From Lingula anatina (taxonomy: Eukaryota > Brachiopoda > Lingulata > Lingulida > Lingulidae): a stretch of DNA of 64,000 bases. Under the pieces are notes generated by a model. The model saw nothing but the letters and a program-made list of their open reading frames with translations, did not search any database and was not told where the DNA came from. The position numbers and the translations under genes were made by a program. The stretch spans positions 314,510-378,509 of the forward strand of contig NW_019775386.1 in the NCBI RefSeq assembly GCF_001039355.2. Reading direction: 5' to 3'. Below are positions 25,319 through 40,900 of the stretch, piece by piece (the first letter of the stretch is position 1; each line of letters opens with the position of its first letter).

Positions 25319-28300
25319 GGAGGGGGCAGACCGTATATATCTTAAGCTGAATTTTATCCCAGTCTCCTTTGTCGTCTTTTATTCTGCTTAGTGTGAAGAT
25401 AATTTGTGGAGTTGCAATTTTAGTAATAAAATATCTATCAGTTTCCCTTTCTTTAATATATTTTAGTTATTAAAATTAATCTCATGTAATGAATCATGTT
25501 ATACCTCAGGCCTACACAAAAACAGGCGAGACACTCTTACGAGAATCTACATTCTGGAGTATGATGTTTTTAGCTCTAGGAGGAGTCAGCTTTATAGGAG
25601 TCCTGGTCAACGTGAGTTATTTTCCACTCATTCTTTGGCAGCTTCATTGATAATCAAATGAAAATCTCAGCGCTAAGTTTCATGAATAAAAGAAAGAAAT
25701 AAGATTTTTCAAGCTGGTTATGACAGGAAATAAATTTTAAAAGAAGTGACAAGTAAAACCCTTTTAGTGTTACCTTCAGTAAAACAAAGTCTATTCCAAA
25801 TATCTTTTAGTCCTACTCATTCGGGGTTTCGGGAGAAAAATTGACCAAGCGGCTAAGACTTAAGACGTTTGACAACATCTTACGGCAGGACATCGCTTGG
25901 TTTGACGACCCTAGGCAGGCGACGGGAGCGTTGACCACGAGACTGGCTACGGACGCCTCCCTGGTCAAAACTGTAAGTTTTTTTTCTTATTAGATTGTAT
26001 AGATTCTATTCAGTGACAAAAGAGCCAGTGTAGTTAAGTTGGTAGCATTGGTTTAAGCGAGTGTTTTTTTGTTTTTTTTTCTTTTTTTCCATAAAGTGCA
26101 CTAACCAAATGACACCACCAGATTTTTATTGATAGAACTACCACACACCCCGTCACCAGGGTTAATGGGCGTACATTTATCTTCTTAATTTACAAGTTTT
26201 CATATTTCTGTTTATCTAGGGCACTGGTGTCCGGCTCGGTATCATCGTCCAGTCTGCCGTGAGTATGATTGGGGGACTGACCATCGCTTTCATTTACGGC
26301 TGGGCGTTGGCGCTTCTGGTTCTCGGGACCGTACCCCTCATGGCAGTTGCAGGTGCGTGATAAATATGATTATATATAGGAATTGAGAGGTGGGTTCAGT
26401 CGAACCTTCCCTAGATAAGGTACCAAATGAATTTTTCTTTTTTTTTTTTTTTTTTTTTGAAGAGGAGCTCATCATTATTTTAAACATGGGATGATTGTAA
26501 TACCGCATTATGAAATACAGTTTGCGACCATGGTACTTGCATTTTTTAATCGACTATAGCAACCTTACTCCGGCCCCACAATCACTTTCTAATATTAAAT
26601 TTTTTAATATATTACAGGTTTTCTGAAAATCTGTAATCAATCGTAACTTGCAGCAATCTGTCGTGGCTTGCTAAAGTGAATTTTACAACTGAATTTTGCG
26701 TTACTCTTTTACAATTATGCATTAGATATTCTCATATACAGGTGCCCTGAATATGAAGGCAATTAGTGGGAGAGACAAGAAGGACAACGAAGCCCTGGAA
26801 CAAGCAGGAAAGGTAAGACCAACCGGTCTGGAAAAGTATCTTAAAACATGAAGTTGATTTTTAGAGAAGTTTAAGGTCATGAAATTCTTTAAAAGGACCG
26901 TAGGATGTACGACGTTCAAACGATGTGTTGCGTTTGTATATTTGGGCAAAGGTGAACAGTGGAAAGATTTAGCTGGAAACGCTAGCATCTGCGAAGGAAA
27001 GAAGCGAAAACTTAAGTTTACTATACACCTAAACTACAGAACAAACCTAAAATAAATTTTATCTTTCGCATAGAAATGGTATGTGGTTACGTGGCAGGAG
27101 TTGAATACTACAGCATTATAGCACTACTTTCTACCAGGGTGGCAAATTATTCAGGGAAAAATGGGGACAACAGTAAAATGACCGTCTGTTTGTCTAAAGA
27201 CATATCTGTGAATGTCCTGTGAAAAGTAAATCTGTGGCCCTGGTGGAGGATATTATAGGAGAGCTTATGTATGGCGCAAGATGCTTTTTCTTCACTACTG
27301 TAAATTGGAATCGTGTGTATTTCAGACTGCCAGCGAGGCCATAGAAAACATCCGCACAGTTCAGTCTCTCACGCGGGAACCCACGTTTTATGATGGTTAT
27401 TGTAATAAACTACTTCAGCCGTTCAGGTAAAAAGTACAACGTTTGCAATTTAACATCTGAAACTCTGATTACGTTCAATTAAAGAAGTCTTAGACGTATC
27501 CTTAAACCTTCTTTTGCGTTCTATTTAATGCGAGAATTGGAGTGTAAATGGGAGAAAAAATGACTTTTGCTAATGTGCGCCAAGTGCAAATGTTTAACGA
27601 ACGCCATAGTTAAATTTCCTTCAGTTGACCAAAAGTCAACTTCGTGCATATTCATGTTAATCATAATCCTGCATTTGTCAATTTCCAGAGAAAACCTGAA
27701 ACAGGCCCAATTCTATGGCATAGCATATGGTTTCTCCCAAGGCATAATTTTCTTCATTTATGCCGGCACCTTCCGATTTGGCGCCTACCTGGTGGACATT
27801 GGAATGATGGATCCCCCCGATGTTTACAAGTAAGTAGCTTTCCGTAGGAATTTCAATTTCAGATCATCAGAAATAGATGAATTGTTACTGGTACTAGTGG
27901 CTTTGATTAAGATCAAATTTTTGTACCTGCACCAAGTTTTTGAGAACAAGCAATGGGTTCTTTTCTTTTTTTGTGGCCCATTTGTGGTTGAGAAAATATA
28001 TTTGCCACAAAATTCAGTAGATTGTTAGAAAGGAATATAGAAGTTTTTTATCAAGTTTAATATTACTGACTATGCTAGTATCTTAAATTTATATAGATCT
28101 GTCAGCATTAAAACAGAAAAAAAAAACAGATACAGGTCTTATAGTTTTCAACCATTCCAATGGTTTTTTAATATTGAGTTGAACTTGAACCACATTGAAC
28201 AGGACGTCTTTTGGTAAAAGCCAGTTACTGTTTAGATATGGAATGACGTCATATCAATATTATTCAACACCAATATGAGGAACTGCTATATCAGATATTG

Positions 28301-31300
28301 CAGTGCAACGGTCTAAGCTGTGAGTTTCATACTATTTTGATTAATATAAGAAACATGTCAGAACCAAGCCATATCTAAAATTATAAGACCAATTTAAAAT
28401 TAAGGCACTTACCAAAGCAAATGCTAAAAATTTGAATATTTTTGCCTTGTATACTTCATCTTTTCATGACAAGCAACAATGCCATCTATTCACGTGGTGT
28501 GTATCAATTGAGGACCAAAGGCAACTGCTGGTCTTGACCAAAACCATGTGATAAATATCTAAGCACACCTTGAACATATAGTAGTGTTAAATAATATCAA
28601 CTACATCCTTTCTTGACAAGCAAAAGTGCTGCTATTAATGTGGCCTATTTCATCAACTGAACTGTTTGTCCTTAACAAAACCATGCAATAAATAACTAAG
28701 CACCACTTGAACATATACTGTTTTAAAATTACTTATAGATAAGTTAAACCTAAAATAATACTTTTACCACACAGCAAAGCAATGTATAAAAGTGTGTTTA
28801 TGTGTGGTTTCAGAAACTATGAAACTTACTAAGCAAAACTCTTAAACTATGTGCTCCACTTGCACATCACTTAAGCATTTTCCAAGCCTTTCCTTAAATA
28901 TATGTGATAAAATCTTTGTTGAAGGATCTCCCTTCTCTTGGCCTGCATATATATCTTGCATCATAATTCAGTCATGCCAAGCATGACCTCTGTCATGGAT
29001 AACATGAAACCACTGCTGAGGGTGTTCATGACATGTTCCCCAAATTTCAATAACCCATTCCATATTCTACTTTATCAAATGCTTTTCCAAAATCCAGTCA
29101 CACAGCCAAGATTGTAACAAATGTTTTTACTATGTGCTAGTGATGCTCTCTGCTGAGTTGTGACATGTGTTATGACATCCACACAGCAGCAATAGATATT
29201 CTAGTACTTAGTTAAATGACCTTATATGATTAGCAACATTTATTAACAGTTGTGTTTTCTACAGTCGTGATATTTCCTTGACTTATTTCTACATGAAGTT
29301 TGTTGATTTACACTTAGTTATTAAAACAAATATAAATAATATTAATAATATTGCATGGTACTATTTAATGACACCTTGGTCTTCTTACTTTGAAACTAAA
29401 CTTGCCAAAAACCAACCCAAAAACATTACACAAATTACTACAATCATTATTATTATTATTTTTATTATTATGAAGAACCCTTTGCTCCAAAATGGCAGAG
29501 CCACATTTGAAAGCACTCTATTCTACTACCTGAAAGTGACCATAAATATTTTTTCTTGATATGTAAGTGGGCCTCAAACAGATAGCCGTAAACATGCACT
29601 AACACGATAGTACACCCTGACAAAGTATCATTGTATACTTAACAAGCATGACTTCGGTGTAAAAAAAAACAGCTAATATTTTACTCATGTTTATACTAGT
29701 AATGCTGTGGTCAGAAATCTAAATTTTACACAATGGCCAGCAAAGAATTTTAGCTGCTGTTTCATGTATTTTTTATAAGTTACAAGAAGAGTTTCTGGAT
29801 GATCACGTAAGACATTGAAATAGCAGACAGCTGTGGAAATAAGTATATCTGTTCTTTAAGAAAAATGTTACTTTAGTTTTGAGTATATATCAGCCTTCCT
29901 GAAAGCCACTCCATATCAAAGCACTTTATTTACTACTTTCACTTTTCATAGTGCTACAAATTCTTCTCTATCTCTACCTTGTCAATATAAAACTTAAGAC
30001 TGTTCTCAGAGAAAAACTTTCTTTGTGACAATTCAGTTATTATCAATTCAATTCACAAAAAAGGTTCGGATTCAAATTGCAAATCATTTGCTCCAAATAT
30101 TTGTGAAATTCTCCCTACAACAATGCACATTTCAACATCTTTGGGATATTTACGTTGATAGTTCCTGCTCAGCAAAATTAAGTTCCTCTTCCTGAAGTTC
30201 TACTTGGAGTTTCAATCCTTTTGCACCGATGACTTGTAAGATTGTATCATTAACGAGACAACTCTCCACATCTTTCAAGAGGTTACCATTCCTCCAATCT
30301 TGTCTCAGCTGGGTCAGCTGACTCAACTTCATGCATATGCAAATCACAGAGAGGTCACTGTCAGTGTTAATTTGCATGAAGAGGATCCCCCTCATCTGTT
30401 CCAAATACTTGACAAAATCCACATGGGTCTGACAGGAAGCCTCTTGAACTTCTTTGTAAAATAATTCAGATTTATTTTCAAAGACTTTCTTTAAGGCTGG
30501 GTCGACAGTTTTGGGAGGCTGGTTCCTATTGGTTATTTGGCCGTTGCCATTAGTGATAGCACCATCAGTGTCTGGATGTGCACCATTTTTGCCCTCATTG
30601 CCAGTCTTGTCCTTTTGGCCACCAGGTGGCACACTGTGGTTGTTGCCATTGCCAACCACATAAGCACTGTAGCTTTCTGTTCTCTTTCGCTCCTTCTTGC
30701 TTCCCTTGGTGAAAGATCGCATAAAACAAAAACATAGGCACTTTGAACTTTTCTTCTTGACACTTTTTTGATCCTCCCTTATATCCTGAATCTCCATTAG
30801 CTCAATGGAACGTGTTCTGGGCAAAGGTTTAGATTCTGGCTTAATGTCCTCCAGATGGAGCCACTCTCTTTTGCTGCAAGACAAGCCTGGTTCTTTGGAG
30901 GGGTCTATCTTCACACCATTAACCAATATCTTTAAGGAGACTTGTCCTGAAAATACAAAAATAAATTAATAAATAATAATAATAATAAAGAACTCAAATT
31001 TATCTTTTGTCAAACTCATCTCTATTGGTGACAAAAATGAATGGAAAAAAATTAATTTAAGAGAGAAAAAGAGAAAAAGTGAGCTGGGAGAGGAGGAATG
31101 GTGAGCATGTGAAACTAATACTATCTATTATTCCCACACCCAATACCAGACTTCAATACTAATGTGCATCAGCTGTGCAGAACATTCACTCTCTGCTTTG
31201 TGTGCAAAACAGGTGTGTGGCGACATCTGGTGAGCATTTAAGAGCTCGNCTAATGTCTAACTTGGCATGGTACTAGCTCAGACAATGAATTAACAGATAA

Positions 31301-34300
31301 TTCTCTTTCAATATGTGTCATTTTACAACCACTAGGTGTAACTATGTCCTTACAGTTATCTGCACTGCAGCTTTAAAGCTTACATATCAGTCATTAGGAA
31401 CAAAACATTATATGTAAGAGTGTGCTTTGTACAATAAAGTAGAAAAGAGCTTCTTTCACACAGTTGTTTTCTTCAAGCCTTCTCGCATGGAGCATAACAT
31501 CTTAATTAGCAATATAAATGCAAGTTATAAATGCAGGTAAGTTTTTGGGAGGTTTTGGTCATGTTTTTATCCTACAAGGAACTTAACCCCAAAACAAAAT
31601 AGTGAAGTTCACTTCCAAATGGCAGGAGTTAATTTACTGGCTATGTCATGGAGGGGGTAGAAAGAAGAGAGAGCACTATTTAGATGACATTCTTATTTAA
31701 AAGACAGGCTATTAAGTTATCAAAATTTACCAGTATTGCTCCATCATAAAAAAAAGATATATATATATATATATACCATACAGTATGAAAAACCATTTGG
31801 ATTACAATATTCCCATATTGAACAAACGCCTTCTTGGCATATGGTCCCAGGATGACAGTAAAATGTCAACATATCTTTAAGGGTCAACAGAGGCATCCAA
31901 AGGTTAATGTATCTTTTAAAGTCTGTCGCATCTTCATGTCACTAATGTCACACAGTCCTAACTCCCTCCAGCAAAAAAAAAAAAAAAAAAGAAAAAAACA
32001 GTCGCTCTCCTTAAAATTGAAAACACCTACCTTTCTGCCTTCCCTTGCCCATGAAATCTAAAATGAAAAATGTATTTGTTAGTTCAAGATTTGTACTAGT
32101 CCAGTTCTCAACAGAACCTGTGGACAGTCAAATGCTGTTTAGAAGGAAATAATTCATAAAAATGGTAAAATATAGCATTTCCTTTATGCTGTGGCCTTTC
32201 ACCACAGAGCCTATCAGTTCAAAGCTAGGATACTACGACAGATCCATTTAGTTTGTTTTCCTTTAGGCAAGACTTGCATGGATTCTAACTTACAGGGAAA
32301 AATGCTTTTCAATGCCACATTGATAGATAATATTTCCATGAATTTTTAGTGAAGGCTGCATGCTGTTGGTCAAACAAATGGGTTTTCAATTTCCCACAGC
32401 ACTGAAATATTCAGTTTTATATCCGACGTAAAAAATATGCTTGGCCACTGTTTAATTTATAGAAATACTTACTAGTGATGTGGTAAACCATGTACAAAAA
32501 GGATTAGTATACAGGTACTAGTACTACCATGGTAAAGTAGTCTAATGCCTCCATGATTCTGGACCACATATTATTAAAAGTCATACAGTGTGAGATCTTA
32601 CCTGGGCTCCCAGAAGGCCGTATTCTTTTCCCATCATCCAACAGGTTGGCCAGTTCATGCTGTCCAGTTTGGCGCAAGCCATTCATGAACAGTCCAAACT
32701 CCTTCGGGGTGGAATTTTCAAGATGTCGGAGTAAAGCAAGATTCACCTTGGCTGCACTTTTCTCCTTCTTTATCTCATCAACCACTCCTTTCTCAAGGAC
32801 GCCATTTTGAACAAGGTACTCAAAGAGAGGCTCTGAGTCGAGTTTCTCCACCAGTTCGCGCTGGCTCGTCAGTTGTTTCATCAGCATTTCAATGTTACTG
32901 TTGTCGTCATTCCCAGCAGTGACTGTGATTGTTTCTGAATAATGAGAGACATACAGCATGGGGTTACTGGTATAGAATGAGGAACTGTGTTTCACCTCAT
33001 GGGTCACACGACGACACACGCTCTTTATCATTATGGAACCTCAGTCACTCAATCAGCAATGGTCAGTCCAGAAATGGCAACTTTTTCCGCTCTCTCTTTT
33101 GTCAACTTATTTGACCCTTGTCCACTCTAAACATGTGTTTTGGGCTGTGTTTTTGCAAGGCATTGGTCAAATTGTTCTTAACCACCCAGCCATGAATTTA
33201 CAGCAAGACCTGCTATTTTCAGGTACTATGTAGATGATTTAGTCCTTACAGAAAGTAGTCAGTCTAAACCAAATTGCCTCCAATGTCCACAACATTGCAC
33301 AAGTCTTAAATCGGTTTATGCTAGGCTCTCCGCAAGTTCAAGAAAAGCACAGGAAAATTCACTAGTCTTAATGAAGTGAAAAATATAATGAAAATATTGT
33401 CCCTGTACCACTTTGCCTGAAATTTTGACTTGTTGAAATGTTTGAGCTTTTTTAGACTAAATAAAATATATGCCGAGGGAAACATAGGTGGTACTCAAGC
33501 AACACAGACAATAATTGTAGAGCAACCACCTCGGATCACCACTCCTTACTGTGGCGAGCAGACAACCAAATGCCCCCCATGACATTCTATCACCTCCACC
33601 CATCCTCACACAACCAAAGACAACAGCCAAGTGACCACCAGTTAAGGTCAGTCTTGACCACTCCCGATGCAGTCGTGTAAAGGGCACCAACGGTTCAGTC
33701 ACCTGTCCAAGCAACTGCTTCACATTTTTTTTACCAGTGTCTCTGCCAACAATCCCAGCTTAAAATGTGCCGGTCACATGTTTGTCACAGTGTAATGACA
33801 CCATTCATCTTACTAATTTGCTTTATCTGCATATTGCAGCAGAAAGATGTCTTGAAAGTCACACATCCTCAGACCAATGACAGCATCCGCATCCTGCTAC
33901 TTGTTTTCTCCGTATTAATCAACGGAAAATTGAGAATTAACATGACAAGAGCATGTGCTTTATGTCATGTACTATTCCTAACTCTCTCTCTTTACACCTG
34001 ATAGGTTCATATCTCAGTGACAATCAGAATGTCACAAGTAGAATTTATATTATTATACTAATGCTGATGTCCGTGCATCATGTATTGCCTTCCAACTTGT
34101 GTGACATGAGACACCATCTTGTAACAAAACCTCATTCAGCTAATTAAAGCTGCTTTGTAAGGGTTTAGATGACAAATTGAAAGGCCAATAAAAATGTGTC
34201 ATCTTCAATAATAACCTGCAAGCATTACATGACTTGTGGACATTTAACGGCTTTTCATAGGCTCCACCCTTCCAAATAATTAAATTCATTTCTATAAATA

Positions 34301-36948
34301 CCAGGTTTTGCATTGATAATCCATTAATATACTGTAAGGGAGAACAAAGAACCAATCATCTTCAAGAGAACGCTCTCTCGAAGTCAAATTCCTTCCCTTT
34401 CCATAACATCTGTTTTTCCCCCAGATACTTTTAAGGTCATGCAAGTTGGTTACCATGGTGACCATGCATGTGACAGATTTTTGCTCTTAAAATAGTTGCA
34501 GATGACTTCATCAATTGCATGATGTTGTTAGATAATAGCGATTAGGCTTGGTGAAAGTTTGTGCCACAGATGCCATTCAAAGATGTGTCTCCTTTGTTAT
34601 CTTGATAACACCCTTCATATTCATAAACTTTTATGAGAAATTATGATATCAGATTTTTTTTCATCTCACATTGTATCCAACACCTCAAAAGGCATTATAG
34701 GTTACAATACAGAGGTCTGTACTTTTACCCGTTCTTTTCTAAAATACGAAACAAATTAATTTAAAATATCTACATCACAGCAAGGTTTCTGGTGGGATTT
34801 CTACCTCTCTGTTCCTTCCTCCTCTCTCTGTATATCACTCACACACACTATACTCAATAACTATTTGAAACCCCATATATCCCTCCTCTACCTACCATAG
34901 TCCTAGCACTGCCTGGTCATGCTATGAACTGACCAAGTGCCCCCTTTATGTGTCCAAGGGTCAAAATGGAGAGCTATTTCTATCTATTATCAATGCTGTC
35001 AATATTTATCTGTCACCTAGACTTTATATATGATAACATACTAGAACGATCATGTTAGACACCCCTGTAATTATCTACGCTTCCAAATATAATATATATA
35101 TTATCAGATCAATTTGAGTGAAACCATATACAGAAATGTTTGGAATATGCCAGAATAGCTATTTAAAATGTACTAGTGGTTTTATGATCTGTTGATAAAA
35201 TTGGCAATCAAATTGATAAATCAATATGTATATTTGCACTGTCAGTTCTACCATAACCTGTAGAAGATAACAATATGTTACATATTAACCAATCATGGTT
35301 ATTACGAGACTACAGGTCAAATGACATCATATACCAGAGATTTGGAGTGCAATAAAGATATGATTATATATAGAAAGCAAAGCGAGGGTGCAGATAAACT
35401 ACAATATTTCTCAATACATCATAGCTAAAAAGTGGGTGTTCCTGACACCCCCAACTCCCTCGGACCAATGTTATCAGTAAAATTCAATTTGGAAAATTTT
35501 CAGAAGAGGCACGTGCCTGGCCTGACGCAGCCTCACTATGCTGAGAGTGCTGTACATGTGTTGCTGCTAATATACATGTACATGATTATTTTATTACAGA
35601 CACAAGACTCATGGTGACTTGTCTATGGTAATTACTCAATCTTTTTGATGGGCAAAAATTATCAAACTTTGAGATACATAATTTCATGATCCCAAAAATA
35701 CATTTCTACATAGCATTAGTGGTGCTTTTATTGCATAAAAATGAACTAAAAAGTGGCTTGCTTTTAAATTTTACAGCAACAACTCGATAGGAACGTTCTA
35801 ACTTTTAGAAATTATGATTGAATGAAGGACAATATCTGTAAAATGCACAATCTCCCCAAACTGAAGAGATCGAGTAATTACCATAATATCTCTGTGAGCA
35901 GCAGCATCTTATCAATGTCAACTGGTTCAATAGAAATATTTACACCATGTTGATTGTGAACATCTGGTTGAAGACCACGTGCCACATATGTGATTTGAGG
36001 TTGATGTGTAAATTTTAGGAACAAAATATTTAATGAAGGGTGTGGAAAGAAAGACTTACTTCTTCAATTAGCCCATACTAAAAAGCTACATTGAAGCAGT
36101 ACTTGGTGTTATTTTTTCAATTTAAAATATTTTCTAAAATGCAAACAATGTATTTTTTCCTCACCTTGTTTTCTTTTAAACCAGCCATGGTTTCTGCTCT
36201 TTCCAGGCTTTCTTTTCCCCATATTGTTATTCTTTTTGCTTGCTTGATTCTTTTTCAAGATACTTTTATGTTAGGATAAAATATATTTATAAACCCTTTC
36301 GTGAAATTGGTCTTCACTGTATCTTATCTTGCCTGCTTTGGAAGAGATCTCTGTAACTGTCAGTGGTTAAAAATTAACTACTACAAGAAAGTTGCCTGGG
36401 CGTTTTAAATTCCTAACAAAAACAAAAGTGTCATCATGCCAAATGAAATGCACAGTGCTCTACAATCAATACATCATGTCTGTATTGTACATCTTCATTT
36501 TTCTCAAATCTGGCAATGTTTTCAAAGCAAGGTCAATTGAGGGGTGACATGGACATCAATTAAAAACTGGGCGGTTTGTCCTGGAGCCAATATGCTGCTT
36601 CTTCTCCCTCCCCACATAACTGTGCTGGCTCTTTGTATTCTCTCTCTCTCTCTCTCTGTCTCCTTGTCTTTCTGTTATTCTCTCTCTCTCTCTCTTCCAA
36701 CCTCACTCCCACTCTGGGGTAGCCTTACAATTTTTTTTTTTTGCTTAGCCAAATCATCAATTTTTTGTCAATTTGTAATGAAAATGGTTTTAATTGGACT
36801 AAAATTTGTCAAATCAAGTCCNTATTATTATTATTTTTGTTTAGCCAACTTAAGTCAGTTTTAGCATTTGGCTAAATTGGCGAGTGTTAGCGCTACCCCA
36901 GGAACTCTCTTTACCTTCTACCTGCCTTTTCTCTTCTCCTTCTCTTTG

Positions 36949-36984
<36 letters not shown>

Positions 36985-37917
36985 GTCATGATCATCTGTT
37001 TTAATGCAGCTAAGTATCTCCCCAAAACACCATTTAACGGCCCTGAACAAATTAACAGTTAACGCATAATTACAGAACTCAGCGAGTTAAGACACCAAGA
37101 CGCATTAACTGCCTTTGTCTTTCTTGCTAATCTAAGTGTAAATGGCAACATGCATCTCGTTTAATGTGTGTACCACACTTGAATGATTAAAAGCAACAGC
37201 TATTTGTATTTTTAATAATGCACTGTCAGTACACCTATTTGTCTTTTTCCGCTGTCTGTAGGGAAATGACATTTGATTCATGGAGACTAAATATATCATC
37301 TGATGTTTTGCAATGTGTAATAATGAAAAATGTGAAAGACAGTATGTTTACTGTATATGATTAATTTTAGCCTAAGGTGTTATGTTAAAAATGCAATTAA
37401 AATAAAGCTTTACAAGCATTAAATTGTAGTATATATATATAATCATCATATATGTAATTAGGTCAAAGGCACTGTAAACCTTGTGCTAGTATCAATAAAG
37501 ATATCACTGTCATTATTGAATTAAATATCTTCAACCAAGAATGCATAAGCCAGTATTTTCTCGCTTCATTGAACAAGCCACTAATCACACAGTCTTGTCG
37601 CCAGAATGTCTGTAGACATTTCCTTTAACTGCGCCCAGGAGGCATTCATTAACAGTAGATCATCAATTAACCCAATCATGATTTGGTGCGTGTTCAATTA
37701 AGAGCTGGCTATTTCTTAGTCTCCAGTCACCAAAGTGTGATTTAACTGTCTTAGTCTCCAGTCACCAAAGTGTGGTTTAATTATCAGTGGAATAAAAAGG
37801 AAGCTAAGCTTTGTGTGCACTGTCTGTGATAACAATATAATACATTGATGATGTAAATTTCACAGTGTATACATTATTTAATGGAGGAAGTGGACATCCA
37901 TCCTTCCATCTCTCATT

Positions 37918-37961
<44 letters not shown>

Positions 37962-40900
37962 GGATGTTACTGTATATCAATTTGTGGTCACCAATTTAGA
38001 CAACTACCCTCAAAAACACAATCACAACTTACAATGCTCAACTACTAGCTTCTCTGATGCAATCTGTTGCAATAATTCACAAATAACATTTACACAGTGG
38101 AGAATTAATATGTTGGTCAGCGGTGCATAGAGAGATGAATGGACCATTTAAAGCCCCAGTGAATGTCTACATGTAAGTCTCACTGCCTGGAAATCAATAC
38201 TATATAAGTCCATGCAAACTGTCTGATTATAAACAGGAAAAAAAGTGTTGCAAAAGTAACGCACAAATGATTACGTTTTTACATCTTTATTGGATTGGGT
38301 CACTTTAAAGAGACCAAGTAAATAACATTAAATTAAAACACTTAATGGTTTAAATTCTTAAACATTTGATCAAACAATCCTATAATTAAATAAACTAATT
38401 TAACTGTTATCCAAACCTTGAGAAAACAACTCTGCCAATTTCTTACCTCTCTCCTTCTGGAATGGTGTTTATAAAGAATTAGCAATCATTAAAAGACTGT
38501 ACTGATCCATATTGAGTTTCCAGGAATTCACATCCAATTACTTCCAGGGAATTATCCAATGATCATCAGTGACAACCCTGATATCACCTGGAAAAATCAA
38601 CAATGAGAAAGTTGTATTGAAGTTGACTTCCTTCTTGTTATAAGAAGACATTTACTTGTAATATACTTACTAGTTGTTTAATGGGAGTCTTGTTAAACAA
38701 ACAGTTGAAATATAAAATTTCATGACAACTGAGTGACAAAGCCAACATGTGCTGAAACAAGCATACCGCAGCCTCACAGAAATACCCATTAAATTCCAAG
38801 ATCTGCCACAAACTAAAAATTCCAAATGGCTTCCTCTATGAAACTGATCGAAGCTGCAATACACACACACACATGGGTGGCCTGAAGAGCTCTGGCACTT
38901 TTTTTATACCAAGATGTAATGATACAATGTACAAATATAACCGTTTACCATGGCAACAGTTCTGCTACAGGTACGAGCACGCCCATTAAGTGTTCTGGTT
39001 AAGAGTAACATCTGAAGCTATGGGGTGGCGTAGATAAACATTTGTGCAATAGCATGTGAGCAAGCACACATACATTCACATTAAATCTATCAAGATGGGC
39101 TACTTACACCACATTCATGATTTTTATTTTATTTATTTATTTATTTTGTCTTTAGAGCATTTCAATGTGTCTTATTTTGCATCAAAGTGCCATCCCATTC
39201 ATATTTTTAACTATAGAGTATTACATAGATGTACCATGTGACTCTCTGCAGGAGGTAATGCAAGCAATTTCTTCATTTGTTTAAGAATTCACACAAACTG
39301 CACTTTACTTTTATTTTTGACCCTAATATGTACTTATTCACCTTTGGTAAAATGAATCATGCTCAATGAAAATCCAACTATCTTAAAAGATAAAATGCAA
39401 AACTTAAAGGGATAATAACTCTTCGTATGATATCTATATTTCACAATAAAAACATTGTGAACAACTCATAGAAATATAACATATTCTGTTTTACCACAAA
39501 AACGGCAGTTATAGCTATTATTCAGATATCTGAGCTTGTCTTCAGATCACGTGACCTCCATTGATGGCTGTACTCAGTTATAATCTCTTAAGAGATTTTA
39601 ACAAAAAACCAAACTGTTTAGAAAAAAACCAGGGACTAACTTTGAATGTAAAAATGGATTCATTAACCATTGGTAAGTATGGAAAAATTGTTGTTTACTC
39701 CAGGAAAATTCATTTTTTGGCCAAAACGAAGAGTTATTATCCCTTTAAATACACTCACTGACACATGTATATTAATAACAGCAACAATAGTCTTATTATC
39801 AATTCTCGTTACTTCTACAGAGCACCCGAGGCTTTAAAAAAAATGTAATTCAAATATTTATAAACTGCCTTTCAAAGCCCTATGCTGTCACAGCTCATCT
39901 AGAGCTGGAAATAAATGCAACTGTTTACATATATCTAAATCACTTCCTTTCAACAGCCCCTACTAAAGTATTAGTCCCACTGAAATCTTATAGAGACAAA
40001 TTACAAATTCCTCGGCCCAGGGATGAAATTTCATTGCTCGACATGCCCAGTCTTATAAGGAAGAAAAAAGAGGGATGTTTATCAGCTGTTTTAAAAATCT
40101 CTGTCCTAATGGATAGATGGCTTGGAGGGTAAGGGACCATTTCACAAAAGAGCTTTAGCCTGAAAAAAAGTTCAGGATAAAACCATAATGAGAGTACATG
40201 TATTCCATTTAAACAGAGAAAGTTTTGGTCTAAATTTTTAATAAACTTTCTGTCATTTGGTTGGAATTCCAATTATTTGTCTTGGGTCATAGTAGAGTAT
40301 TAAATTTTGGTCAAAAAGATTTTATTAAATATAGACTTAAATATATATTGTGAAACATCCCCCTGGCTAAGCAATGAGTAGAGGACTTCAGGCTCACAGC
40401 TCTCTTCTGTCAATACCTCAGGATTTAAGAAACCAAAAAATTGTTTACACTTGTCTCCTGGCAACTTATCAATCTTTTTAATTAAAGTGAAATTGTTTCT
40501 CCTCAAAACTTTTACTCACTATAATCCTTAAACAAAAATCAATAATCCCATAATACTTCACTCTAAAATTAAAAGAAATTTGCCTAATTTAGACCAAAAC
40601 CTCAGTCTCCAAACAGTAGCCTATTCAACTATTATCATAATAGTTAATGTTCACAAAGAAGAAGGGAGGGTGTATGATATGAAACTTTTAAAAATTCCAA
40701 TTAATTAAAGTCTTTACTGTGGTAATTACTGCACCAATAAAAGCTCAACCCCTGAAAAAGGCACCAGCAATAATGACTGAGTGGGTTCTAGTAGCTGTGA
40801 AATGGAATGACAAATTGAACCAAGAAAGTGTGAGGGCAACACAGCGGAAACAAATCAAACTCATGTGATATCAAATCAGCTTGTACTTTAATTGAGTACA

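Noticed and set aside
33457-33723. 88-codon minus-strand frame upstream of the CARD exons
   Set aside because: No splice borders in phase with the CARD gene and no family resemblance. It is probably intronic.
36150-36200. ATG-led stretch MAGLKENK with a GTGAGG donor on the minus strand, as a CARD-gene start
   Set aside because: Its phase (0) does not match the phase-1 acceptor at 32934.
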